Source: Euglena gracilis
Lineage: Eukaryota > Euglenozoa > Euglenophyceae > Euglenales > Euglenaceae
Assembly: GCA_900893395.1 (NCBI GenBank)
Contig: CAAHFI010164458.1
Span: forward strand, 1-22,454
Direction of reading: 5' to 3'
Length of the DNA stretch: 22,454 bases
Each line of letters starts with the position of its first letter. Position 1 is the stretch's first letter. Shown piece by piece: positions 8,401-20,500 of this stretch. Below the pieces are notes generated by a model that was not told the origin of the DNA, did not search any database, and saw nothing but the letters and a program-made list of their open reading frames with translations. The translations under genes and the position numbers were made by a program.

Positions 8401-11400
8401 CAAAAACGAGCGCTCCGCCCCGGCTAGAGGTCGGCGATCCTTTACCTGACTGTTGCGAAGGGCGCCGGGCGGACAGGCGCAATTTTGCCCGCGGCGCGTG
8501 CGGAAAACGCAGGTTACCGCCCGGGAGGCGCAAAATAGCACTTTGGTAACGGACGCCCCAACGAACGTCATTTTTCGGTGATTTTCGGCCGAAATCGGAC
8601 GCGCCGGCGCTCCAAAAACGAGCGCTCCGCCCCGGCTAGAGGTCGGCGATCCTTTACCTGACTGTTGCGAAGGGCGCCGGGCGGACAGGCGCAATTTTGC
8701 CCGCGGCGGCGTGCGGAAAACGCAGCAGTTACCGCCCGGGAGGCGCAAAATAGCACTTTGGTAACGGACGCCCCAACGAACGTCATTTTTCGGTGATTTT
8801 CGGCCGAAATCGGACGCGCCGGCGCTCCAAAAACGAGCGCTCCGCCCGGCTAGAGGTCGGCGATCCTTTACCTGACTGTTGCGAAGGGCGCCGGCGGACA
8901 GGCGCAATTTTGCCCGCGGCGGGCGTGCGGAAAACGCAGCGTTACCGCCCGGGAGGCGCAAAATAGCACTTTGGTAACGGACGCCCCAACGAACGTCATT
9001 TTTCGGTGATTTTCGGCCGAAATCGGACGCGCCGGCGCTCCAAAAACGAGCGCTCCGCCCCGGCTAGAGGTCGGCGATCCTTTACCTGACTGTTGCGAAG
9101 GGCGCCGGGCGGACAGGCGCAATTTTGCCCGCGGCGGGCGTGCGGAAAACGCAGCTGTTACCGCCCGGGAGGCAAAATAGCACTTTGGTAACGGACGCCC
9201 CAACGAACGTCATTTTTCGGTGATTTTCGGCCGAAATCGGACGCGCCGGCGCTCCAAAAACGAGCGCTCCGCCCGGCTAGAGGTCGGCGATCCTTTACCT
9301 GACTGTTGCGAAGGGCGCCGGCGGACAGGCGCAATTTTGCCCGCGGGCGTGCGGAAAACGCAGCCGTTACCGCCCGGGAGGCGCAAAATAGCACTTTGGT
9401 AACGGACGCCCCAACGAACGTCATTTTTCGGTGATTTTCGGCCGAAATCGGACGCGCCGGCGCTCCAAAAACGAGCGCTCCGCCCCGGCTAGAGGTCGGC
9501 GATCCTTTACCTGACTGTTGCGAAGGGCGCCGGGCGGACAGGCGCAATTTTGCCCGCGGCGGGCGTGCGGAAAACGCAGCTGTTACCGCCCGGGAGGCGC
9601 AAAATAGCACTTTGGTAACGGACGCCCCAACGAACGTCATTTTTCGGTGATTTTCGGCCGAAATCGGACGCGCCGGCGCTCCAAAAACGAGCGCTCCGCC
9701 CGGCTAGAGGTCGGCGATCCTTTACCTGACTGTTGCGAAGGGCGCCGGGCGGACAGGCGCAATTTTGCCCGCGGCGGGTGCGGAAAACGCAGCCGTTACC
9801 GCCCGGGAGGCGCAAAATAGCACTTTGGTAACGGACGCCCCAACGAACGTCATTTTTCGGTGATTTTCGGCCGAAATCGGACGCGCCGGCGCTCCAAAAA
9901 CGAGCGCTCCGCCCGGCTAGAGGTCGGCGATCCTTTACCTGACTGTTGCGAAGGGCGCCGGGCGGACAGGCGCAATTTTGCCCGCGGCGGGCGTGCGGAA
10001 AACGCAGCAGTTACCGCCCGGGAGGCGCAAAATAGCACTTTGGTAACGGACGCCCCAACGAACGTCATTTTTCGGTGATTTTCGGCCGAAATCGGACGCG
10101 CCGGCGCTCCAAAAACGAGCGCTCCGCCCCGGCTAGAGGTCGGCGATCCTTTACCTGACTGTTGCGAAGGGCGCCGGCGGACAGGCGCAATTTTGCCCGC
10201 GGCGGGCGTGCGGAAAACGCAGCAGTTACCGCCCGGGAGGCGCAAAATAGCACTTTGGTAACGGACGCCCCAACGAACGTCATTTTTCGGTGATTTTCGG
10301 CCGAAATCGGACGCGCCGGCGCTCCAAAAACGAGCGCTCCGCCCCGGCTAGAGGTCGGCGATCCTTTACCTGACTGTTGCGAAGGGCGCCGGGCGGACAG
10401 GCGCAATTTTGCCCGCGGCGGGCGTGCGGAAAACGCAGCAGTTACCGCCCGGGAGGCGCAAAATAGCACTTTGGTAACGGACGCCCCAACGAACGTCATT
10501 TTTCGGTGATTTTCGGCCGAAATCGGACGCGCCGGCGCTCCAAAAACGAGCGCTCCGCCCGGCTAGAGGTCGGCGATCCTTTACCTGACTGTTGCGAAGG
10601 GCGCCGGGCGGACAGGCGCAATTTTGCCCGCGGCGGCGTGCGGAAAACGCAGCAGTTACCGCCCGGGAGGCGCAAAATAGCACTTTGGTAACGGACGCCC
10701 AACGAACGTCATTTTTCGGTGATTTTCGGCCGAAATCGGACGCGCCGGCGCTCCAAAAACGAGCGCTCCGCCCCGGCTAGAGGTCGGCGATCCTTTACCT
10801 GACTGTTGCGAAGGGCGCCGGCGGACAGGCGCAATTTTGCCCGCGGCGGGCGTGCGGAAAACGCAGCAGTTACCGCCCGGGAGGCGCAAAATAGCACTTT
10901 GGTAACGGACGCCCAACGAACGTCATTTTTCGGTGATTTTCGGCCGAAATCGGACGCGCCGGCGCTCCAAAAACGAGCGCTCCGCCCCGGCTAGAGGTCG
11001 GCGATCCTTTACCTGACTGTTGCGAAGGGCGCCGGCGGACAGGCGCAATTTTGCCCGCGGCGGGCGTGCGGAAAACGCAGTTACCGCCCGGGAGGCGCAA
11101 AATAGCACTTTGGTAACGGACGCCCCAACGAACGTCATTTTTCGGTGATTTTCGGCCGAAATCGGACGCGCCGGCGCTCCAAAAACGAGCGCTCCGCCCC
11201 GGCTAGAGGTCGGCGATCCTTTACCTGACTGTTGCGAAGGGCGCCGGCGGACAGGCGCAATTTTGCCGCGGCGGGCGTGCGGAAAACGCAGCAGTTACCG
11301 CCCGGGAGGCGCAAAATAGCACTTTGGTAACGGACGCCCCAACGAACGTCATTTTTCGGTGATTTTCGGCCGAAATCGGACGCGCCGGCGCTCCAAAAAC

Positions 11401-14400
11401 GAGCGCTCCGCCCCGGCTAGAGGTCGGCGATCCTTTACCTGACTGTTGCGAAGGGCGCCGGCGGACAGGCGCAATTTTGCCCGCGGCGGGCGTGCGGAAA
11501 ACGCAGCAGTTACCGCCCGGGAGGCGCAAAATAGCACTTTGGTAACGGACGCCCCAACGAACGTCATTTTTCGGTGATTTTCGGCCGAAATCGGACGCGC
11601 CGGCGCTCCAAAAACGAGCGCTCCGCCCCGGCTAGAGGTCGGCGATCCTTTACCTGACTGTTGCGAAGGGCGCCGGCGGACAGGCGCAATTTTGCCCGCG
11701 GCGGGCGTGAAAAGCAGCAGTTACCGCCCGGGAGGCGCAAAATAGCACTTTGGTAACGGACGCCCAACGAACGTCATTTTTCGGTGATTTTCGGCCGAAA
11801 TCGGACGCGCCGGCGCTCCAAAAACGAGCGCTCCGCCCCGGCTAGAGGTCGGCGATCCTTTACCTGACTGTTGCGAAGGGCGCCGGGCGGACAGGCGCAA
11901 TTTTGCCCGCGGCGTGCGGAAAACGCAGCAGTTACCGCCCGGGAGGCGCAAAATAGCACTTTGGTAACGGACGCCCCAACGAACGTCATTTTTCGGTGAT
12001 TTTCGGCCGAAATCGGACGCGCCGGCGCTCCAAAAACGAGCGCTCCGCCCCGGCTAGAGGTCGGCGATCCTTTACCTGACTGTTGCGAAGGGCGCCGGGC
12101 GGACAGGCGCAATTTTGCCCGCGGCGGGCGTGCGGAAAACGCAGCAGTTACCGCCCGGGAGGCGCAAAATAGCACTTTGGTAACGGACGCCCAACGAACG
12201 TCATTTTTCGGTGATTTTCGGCCGAAATCGGACGCGCCAAAAACGAGCGCTCCGCCCCGGCTAGAGGTCGGCGATCCTTTACCTGACTGTTGCGAAGGGC
12301 GCCGGGCGGACAGGCGCAATTTTGCCCGCGGCGGGCGTGCGGAAAACGCAGCGTTACCGCCCGGGAGGCGCAAAATAGCACTTTGGTAACGGACGCCCCA
12401 ACGAACGTCATTTTTCGGTGATTTTCGGCCGAAATCGGACGCGCCGGCGCTCCAAAAACGAGCGCTCCGCCCCGGCTAGAGGTCGGCGATCCTTTACCTG
12501 ACTGTTGCGAAGGGCGCCGGCGGACAGGCGCAATTTTGCCCGCGGCGGGCGTGCGGAAAACGCAGCAGTTACCGCCCGGAGGCGCAAAATAGCACTTTGG
12601 TAACGGACGCCCCAACGAACGTCATTTTTCGGTGATTTTCGGCCGAAATCGGACGCGCCGGCGCTCCAAAAACGAGCGCTCCGCCCCGGCTAGAGGTCGG
12701 CGATCCTTTACCTGACTGTTGCGAAGGGCGCCGGGCGGACAGGCGCAATTTTGCCCGCGGCGGGCGTGCGGAAAACGCAGCAGTTACCGCCCGGGAGGCG
12801 CAAAATAGCACTTTGGTAACGGACGCCCAACGAACGTCATTTTTCGGTGATTTTCGGCCGAAATCGGACGCGCCGGCGCTCCAAAAACGAGCGCTCCGCC
12901 CGGCTAGAGGTCGGCGATCCTTTACCTGACTGTTGCGAAGGGCGCCGGCGGACAGGCGCAATTTTGCCCGCGGCGGGCGTGCGGAAAACGCAGCAGTTAC
13001 CGCCCGGGAGGCGCAAAATAGCACTTTGGTAACGGACGCCCCAACGAACGTCATTTTTCGGTGATTTTCGGCCGAAATCGGACGCGCCGGCGCTCCAAAA
13101 ACGAGCGCTCCGCCCCGGCTAGAGGTCGGCGATCCTTTACCTGACTGTTGCGAAGGGCGCCGGGCGGACAGGCGCAATTTTGCCCGCGGCGGGCGTGCGG
13201 AAAACGCAGCAGTTACCGCCCGGGAGGCGCAAAATAGCACTTTGGTAACGGACGCCCCAACGAACGTCATTTTTCGGTGATTTTCGGCCGAAATCGGACG
13301 CGCCGGCGCTCCAAAAACGAGCGCTCCGCCCCGGCTAGAGGTCGGCGATCCTTTACCTGACTGTTGCGAAGGGCGCCGGGCGGACAGGCGCAATTTTGCC
13401 CGCGGCGGGCGTGCGGAAAACGCAGCAGTTACCGCCCGGGAGGCGCAAAATAGCACTTTGGTAACGGACGCCCCAACGAACGTCATTTTTCGGTGATTTT
13501 CGGCCGAAATCGGACGCGCCGGCGCTCCAAAAACGAGCGCTCCGCCCCGGCTAGAGGTCGGCGATCCTTTACCTGACTGTTGCGAAGGGCGCCGGCGGAC
13601 AGGCGCAATTTTGCCCGCGGCGGCGTGCGGAAAACGCAGCGTTACCGCCCGGGAGGCGCAAAATAGCACTTTGGTAACGGACGCCCCAACGAACGTCATT
13701 TTTCGGTGATTTTCGGCCGAAATCGGACGCGCCGGCGCTCCAAAACGAGCGCTCCGCCCCGGCTAGAGGTCGGCGATCCTTTACCTGACTGTTGCGAAGG
13801 GCGCCGGCGGACAGGCGCAATTTTGCCCGCGGCGGCGTGCGGAAAACGCAGCCGTTACCGCCCGGGAGGCGCAAAATAGCACTTTGGTAACGGACGCCCC
13901 AACGAACGTCATTTTTCGGTGATTTTCGGCCGAAATCGGACGCGCCGGCGCTCCAAAAACGAGCGCTCCGCCCGGCTAGAGGTCGGCGATCCTTTACCTG
14001 ACTGTTGCGAAGGGCGCCGGCGGACAGGCGCAATTTTGCCCGCGGCGGGCGTGCGGAAAACGCAGCGTTACCGCCCGGGAGGCGCAAAATAGCACTTTGG
14101 TAACGGACGCCCAACGAACGTCATTTTTCGGTGATTTTCGGCCGAAATCGGACGCGCCGGCGCTCCAAAAACGAGCGCTCCGCCCCGGCTAGAGGTCGGC
14201 GATCCTTTACCTGACTGTTGCGAAGGGCGCCGGCGGACAGGCGCAATTTTGCCCGCGGCGGGTGCGGAAAACGCAGCAGTTACCGCCCGGGAGGCGCAAA
14301 ATAGCACTTTGGTAACGGACGCCCCAACGAACGTCATTTTTCGGTGATTTTCGGCCGAAATCGGACGCGCCGGCGCTCCAAAAACGAGCGCTCCGCCCCG

Positions 14401-15454
14401 GCTAGAGGTCGGCGATCCTTTACCTGACTGTTGCGAAGGGCGCCGGGCGGACAGGCGCAATTTTGCCCGCGGCGGGCGTGCGGAAAAGCAGTTACCGCCC
14501 GGGAGGCGCAAAATAGCACTTTGGTAACGGACGCCCAACGAACGTCATTTTTCGGTGATTTTCGGCCGAAATCGGACGCGCCGGCGCTCCAAAAACGAGC
14601 GCTCCGCCCGGCTAGAGGTCGGCGATCCTTTACCTGACTGTTGCGAAGGGCGCCGGCGGACAGGCGCAATTTTGCCGCGGCGGGCGTGCGGAAAACGCAG
14701 CTGTTACCGCCCGGGAGGCGCAAAATAGCACTTTGGTAACGGACGCCCAACGAACGTCATTTTTCGGTGATTTTCGGCCGAAATCGGACGCGCCGGCGCT
14801 CCAAAAACGAGCGCTCCGCCCGGCTAGAGGTCGGCGATCCTTTACCTGACTGTTGCGAAGGGCGCCGGGCGGACAGGCGCAATTTTGCCCGCGGCGGGCG
14901 TGCGGAAACGCAGCTGTTACCGCCCGGGAGGCGCAAAATAGCACTTTGGTAACGGACGCCCAACGAACGTCATTTTTCGGTGATTTTCGGCCGAAATCGG
15001 ACGCGCCGGCGCTCCAAAAACGAGCGCTCCGCCCGGCTAGAGGTCGGCGATCCTTTACCTGACTGTTGCGAAGGGCGCCGGCGGACAGGCGCAATTTTGC
15101 CCGCGGCGGGCGTGCGGAAAACGCAGCGTTACCGCCCGGGAGGCGCAAAATAGCACTTTGGTAACGGACGCCCCAACGAACGTCATTTTTCGGTGATTTT
15201 CGGCCGAAATCGGACGCGCCGGCGCTCCAAAAACGAGCGCTCCGCCCCGGCTAGAGGTCGGCGATCCTTACCTGACTGTTGCGAAGGGCGCCGGGCGGAC
15301 AGGCGCAATTTTGCCGCGGCGGGCGTGCGGAAAACGCAGCCGTTACCGCCCGGGAGGCGCAAAATAGCACTTTGGTAACGGACGCCCCAACGAACGTCAT
15401 TTTTCGGTGATTTTCGGCCGAAATCGACGCGCCGGCGCTCCAAAAACGAGCGCT

Positions 15455-15564
15455 CCGCCCGGGAGGCGCAAAACTTTGGTAACGGACGCCCCAACGAACG
15501 TCATTTTTCGGTGATTTTCGGCCGAAATGACGCGCCGCGCTCCAAAACGAGCGCTCCGCCCCGG
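15455..15564 (+). repeat. Partial unit (about 110 bp), junction at ccgccc/ggg
   Basis: The unit begun at 15251 runs to 'gcgctccgccc' and then continues as 'gggaggcgcaaaactttgg' instead of 'cggctagagg'. It has jumped from monomer end (about 212) to monomer about 104 of the next unit, so about half a unit is missing. The short sequence 'ccgcccgg' occurs at both places in the monomer and can explain the join as microhomology or misaligned exchange. Confidence 0.88.
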
Positions 15565-17450
15565 CTAGAGGTCGGCGATCTTTACCTGACTGTTGCGAAG
15601 GCGCCGGGCGGACAGGCAATTTTGCCCGCGCGGGCGTGCGGAAAACGCAGCGTTACCGCCCGGGAGGCGCAAAATAGCACTTTGGTAACGGACGCCCCAA
15701 CGAACGTCATTTTTCGGTGATTTTCGGCCGAAATCGGACGCGCCGGCGCTCCAAAAACGAGCGCTCCGCCCCGGCTAGAGGTCGGCGATCCTTTACCTGA
15801 CTGTTGCGAAGGGCCCGGGGACAGGCGCAATTTTGCCCGCGCGGGCGTGCGGAAAACGCAGCAGTTACCGCCCGGGAGGCGAAAATAGCACTTGGTAACG
15901 GACGCCCCAACGAACGTCATTTTCGGTGATTTTCGGCCGAAATCGGACGCGCCGGCGCTCCAAAAACGAGCGCTCCGCCCCTCTAGAGGTCGGCGATCCT
16001 TTACCTGACTGTTGCGAAGGCGCGACGGACAGGCGCAATTTTGCCCGCGGCGGGCGTGCGGAAAACGCAGCCGTTACCGCCCGGGAGGCGCAAAATAGCA
16101 CTTTGGTAACGGACGCCCCAACGAACGCATTTTTCGGTGATTTTCGGCCGAAATCGGACGCGCCGGCGCTCCAAAAACGAGCGCTCCGCCCGGCTAGAGG
16201 TCGCGATCCTTTACTGACTGTTGCGAAGGGCGCGGGCGACAGGCGCAATTTTGCCGCGCGGGCGTGCGGAAAACGCAGCAGTTACCGCCCGGGAGGCGCA
16301 AAATAGCACTTTGGTAAGACGCCCAACGAACGTCATTTTTCGGTGATTTTCGGCCGAAATCGGACGCGCCGGCGCTCCAAAAACGAGCGCTCCCCCCCGG
16401 CTAGAGGTCGGCGATCCTTTACCTGACTGTTGCGAAGGGCGCCGGCGGACAGGCGCAATTTGCCCGCGGCGGGCGTGCGGAAAACGCAGCAGTTACCGCC
16501 CGGAGGCGCAAAATAGCACTTTGGTAACGGACGCCCCAACGAACGTCATTTTTCGGTGATTTTCGGCCGAAATCGGACGCGCCGGCGCTCCAAAAACGAG
16601 CGCTCCGCCCCGGCTAGAGGTCGGCGATCCTTTACCTGACTGTTGCGAAGGGCGCCGGCGGACAGGCGCATTTTGCCCGCGGCGGGCGTGCGGAAAACGC
16701 AGCCGTTACCGCCCGGGAGGCGCAAAATAGCACTTTGGTAACGGACGCCCCAACGAACGTCATTTTTCGGTGATTTTCGGCCGAAACGGACGCGCCGGGC
16801 GCTCCAAAAACGAGCGCTCCGCCCGGCTAGAGGTCGGCGATCCTTTACCTGACTGTTGCGAAGGGCGCCGGGCGGACAGGCGCAATTTTGCCCGCGGCGG
16901 GGTGCGGAAAACGCAGCAGTTACCGCCCGGGAGGCGCAAAATACACTTTGGTAACGGACGCCCAACGAACGTCATTTTCGGTGATTTTCGGCCGAAATCG
17001 GACGCGCCGGCGCTCCAAAAACGAGCGCTCCGCCCCGGCTAGAGGTCGGCGATCCTTTACCTGACTGTTGCGAAGGGCGCCGGCGGACAGGCGCAATTTT
17101 GCCCGCGGCGGGCGTGCGAAAACGCAGCGTTACCGCCCGGAGGCGCAAAATAGCACTTTGGTAACGGACGCCCCAACGAACGTCATTTTTCGGTGATTTT
17201 CGGCGAAATCGGACGCGCCGGCGCTCCAAAAACGAGCGCTCCGCCCGGCTAGAGGTCGGCGATCCTTTACCTGACTGTTGCGAAGGGCGCCGGCGGACAG
17301 GCGCAATTTGCCGCGGCGGGCGTGCGGAAAACGCAGCAGTTACCGCCCGGGAGGCGCAAAATAGCACTTTGGTAACGGACGTCCCAACGAACGTCATTTT
17401 TGGTGATTTCGGCCGAAATGGACGCGCCGGCGCTCAAAAACGAGCGCTCC

Positions 17451-17568
17451 GCCCCGGGAGGCGCATACACTTTGGTCGGACGCCCACGACGTCATTTTTC
17501 GTGATTTTTCGCCGAAATCGGACGCGCCGGCGCTCCAAAAACGAGCGCTCCGCCCCGGCTAGAGGTCG
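17451..17568 (+). repeat. Second partial unit with the same breakpoint
   Basis: Here 'gcgctccgccccgggaggcgc' is split as 'gcgctccgcccc' followed by 'gggaggcgc', the same monomer-end to monomer-middle jump as at 15455. The fragment then reads 'atacactttggtcgg' and 'gcccacgacgtcattttt' to the next unit start at 17569, with extra small losses. Two fragments sharing one breakpoint about 2.0 kb apart imply either recurrence at a microhomology or duplication of one event. Confidence 0.85.
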
Positions 17569-20500
17569 CGATCCTTTACTGACTGTTGCGAAGCGCCGGC
17601 GGCAGGCGCAATTTGCCGCGCGGGCGTGCGGAAAACGCAGCCGTTACCGCCCGGGAGGCGCAAAATAGCACTTTGGTAACGGACGCCCCAACGAACGTCA
17701 TTTTTTGTGATTTTCGGCCGAAATCGGACGCGCCGGCGCTCCAAAAACGAGCGCTCCGCCCCGGCTAGAGGTCGGCGATCCTTTACCTGACTGTTGCGAA
17801 GGGCGCCGGCGGACAGGCGCAATTTTGCCCGCGGCGGGCGTGCGGAAAACGCAGCCGTTACCGCCCGGGAGGCGCAAAATAGCACTTTGGTAACGGACGC
17901 CCAACGAACGTCATTTTTCGGTGATTTTTCGGCCGAAATCGGACGCGCCGGCGCTCCAAAAACGAGCGCTCCGCCCCCTAGAGGTCGGCGATCCTTTACT
18001 GACTGTTTGCGAAGGGCGCCGGCGGACAGGCGCAATTTTGCCCGCGGCGGGCGTGCGGAAAACGCAGCCGTTACCGCCCGGGAGGCGCAAAATAGCACTT
18101 TGGGTAACGGACGCCCCAACGAACGTCATTTTCGGTGATTTTCGGCCGAAATCGGACGCGCCGGCGCTCCAAAAACGAGCGCTCCGCCCGGCTAGAGGTC
18201 GGCGATCCTTTACCTGACTGTTGCGAAGGGCGCCGGCGCGGACAGGCGCAATTTTGCCCGCGCGGGCGTGCGGAAAACGCAGCGTTACCGCCCGGGAGGC
18301 GCAAAATAGCACTTTGGTAACGGACGCCCAACGAACGTCATTTTTCGGTGATTTCGGCCGAATCGGACGCGCCGGCGCTCCAAAAACGAGCGCTCCGCCG
18401 CCGGTAGAGGTCGGCGATCCTTACCTGACTGTTGCGAAGGGCGCCGGCGGACAGGCGCAATTTTGCCCGCGGCGGGCGTGCGGAAAACGCAGCAGTTACC
18501 GCCCGGGAGGCGCAAAATAGCACTTTGGTAACGGACGCCCCAACGAACGTCATTTTTCGGTGATTTTCGGCCGAAATCGGACGCGCCGGCGCTCCAAAAA
18601 CGAGCGCTCTCGCCCGGCTAGAGGTCGCGATCCTTTACCTGACTGTTGCGAAGGGCGCCGGCGGACAGGCGCATTTTGCCCGCGGCGGCGTGCGGAAAAC
18701 GCAGCTGTTACCGCCCGGGAGGCGCAAAAGCACTTTGGTAACGGACGCCCCAACGAACGTCATTTTCGGTGATTTTCGGCCGAAATCGGACGCGCCGGCG
18801 CTCCAAAAACGAGCGCTCCGCCCCGGCTAGAGGTCGGCGATCCTTTACCTGACTGTTCGAAGGGCGCCGGCGGACAGGCGCAATTTTGCCCGCGGCGGGC
18901 GTGCGGAAAACGCAGCAGTTACCGCCCGGGAGGCGCAAAATAGCACTTTGGTAACGGACGCCCCAACGAACGTCATTTTTCGGTGATTTCGGCCGAAATC
19001 GGACGCGCCGGCGCTCCAAAACGAGCGCTCCGCCCGTGCTAGAGGTCGGCGATCCTTTACCTGACTGTTGCGAAGGGCCGGGCGACAGCGCAATTTTGCC
19101 GCGGCGGGCGTGCGGAAAACGCAGCAGTTACCGCCCGGAGGCGCAAAATAGCACTTTGGTAACGACCGCCCAACGAACGTCATTTTTCGGTGATTTTCGG
19201 CCGAAATCGGACGCGCCGGCGCTCCAAAAACGAGCGCTCCGCCCGGCTAGAGGTCGCGATCCTTTACCTGACTGTTGCGAAGGGCGCCGCGGCGACAGGC
19301 GCATTTTGCCCGCGGCGGGCGTGCGGAAAACGCAGCGTTACCGCCCGGGAGGCACAAAATAGCACTTTGGTAACGGACGCCCCAACGAACGTCATTTTTC
19401 GGTGATTTTCGGCCGAAATCGGACGCGCCGGCGCTCCAAAAACGAGCGCTCCGCCCGCTAGAGGTCGGCGATCTTTCCTGACTGTTGCGAAGGGCGCGGG
19501 CGGACAGGCCGCAATTTTGCCGCGGCGGGCGTGCGGAAAACGCAGCAGTTACCGCCCGGGAGGCGCAAAAATAGCACTTTGGTAACGGACGCCCAACGAA
19601 CGTCATTTTTCGGTGATTTTCGGCCGAAATCGGACGCGCCGGCGCTCCAAAAACGAGCGCTCCCGCCCGGCTAGAGGTCGGCGATCCTTTACCTGACGTT
19701 GCGAAGGGCCCGGGCGACAGCGCATTTGCCCGCGGCGGGCGTGCGAAAACGCAGCAGTTACCGCCCGGGAGGCGCAAAATAGCACTTTGGTAACGGACGC
19801 CCAACGAACGTTTTTTCGGTGATTTTCGGCCGAAATTGGACGCGCCGGCGTCCAAAAACGAGCGCTCCGCCCCGGCTAGAGTCGGCGATCCTTTACCTGA
19901 CTGTTGCGAAGGCGCGGGCGGACAGGCGCAATTTTGCCCGCGGCGGGCGTGCGGAAAACGCAGCGTTACCGCCCGGGAGGCGCAAAATAGCACTTTGGTA
20001 ACGGGACGCCCAACGAACGTCATTTTTTGGTGATTTTCGGCCGAAATCGGACGCGCCGGCGCTCCAAAACGAGCGCTCCCGCCCGGCTAGAGGTCGGCGA
20101 TCCTTTACCTGACTGTTGCGAAGGGCGCGGGCGGACAGGCGCAATTTTGCCCGCGGCGGGCGTGCGGAAAAGCAGCAGTTACCGCCCGGGAGGCGCAAAA
20201 TAGCACTTTGGTAACGACGCCCAACGAACGTCCATTTTTGTGATTTTCGGCCGAAATTGGACGCGCCGGCGCTCCAAAAACGAGGCCGCTCCGCCGGCTA
20301 GAGGTCGGCGATCCTTTACTGACTGTTGCGAAGGGCGCCGGGCGGACAGGCGCAATTTTCCCGCGCGGGCTGCGGAAAACGCAGCAGTTACCGCCCGGGG
20401 CGCAAAATAGCACTTTGGTAACGGACGCCCCAACGAACGTCATTTTTCGGTGATTTTCGGCCGAAATCGGACGCGCCCGGCGCTCCAAAAACGAAGCGCT

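Larger units (their letters stand above)
5204..15454 (+). repeat. Homogenised core block: 48 GTC-type units
   Basis: Unit starts are 5204, 5420, 5636, 5852, 6068, 6284, 6497, 6712, 6925, 7143, 7354, 7565, 7780, 7994, 8210, 8424, 8636, 8850, 9064, 9277, 9489, 9704, 9917, 10133, 10348, 10563, 10777, 10991, 11203, 11417, 11632, 11842, 12054, 12261, 12476, 12690, 12904, 13119, 13335, 13551, 13763, 13976, 14189, 14402, 14612, 14824, 15037 and 15251. All carry 'gaacgtcatt', and every complete one 'aaatcgg' (two are trimmed just after it). Differences are mostly one-base contractions in four C or G runs (monomer about 44, 74, 137 and 212) and the base at position 93. Larger changes are rare: a GCGT duplication near 6998-7008, a 4-bp loss near 7318 and an 8-bp loss near 12238 that removes one hairpin arm. 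Confidence 0.95.

Noticed and set aside
12569-13699. Other long minus-strand open frames (for example 376 codons here and 402 codons at 3926-5134)
   Set aside because: They are the same stop-free frame of the satellite, joined by chance where indels cancel or are absent.
5204-15454. CRISPR array
   Set aside because: The period is 216 bp and the whole unit is conserved. There are no short repeats separated by unique spacers, and no cas-like genes.
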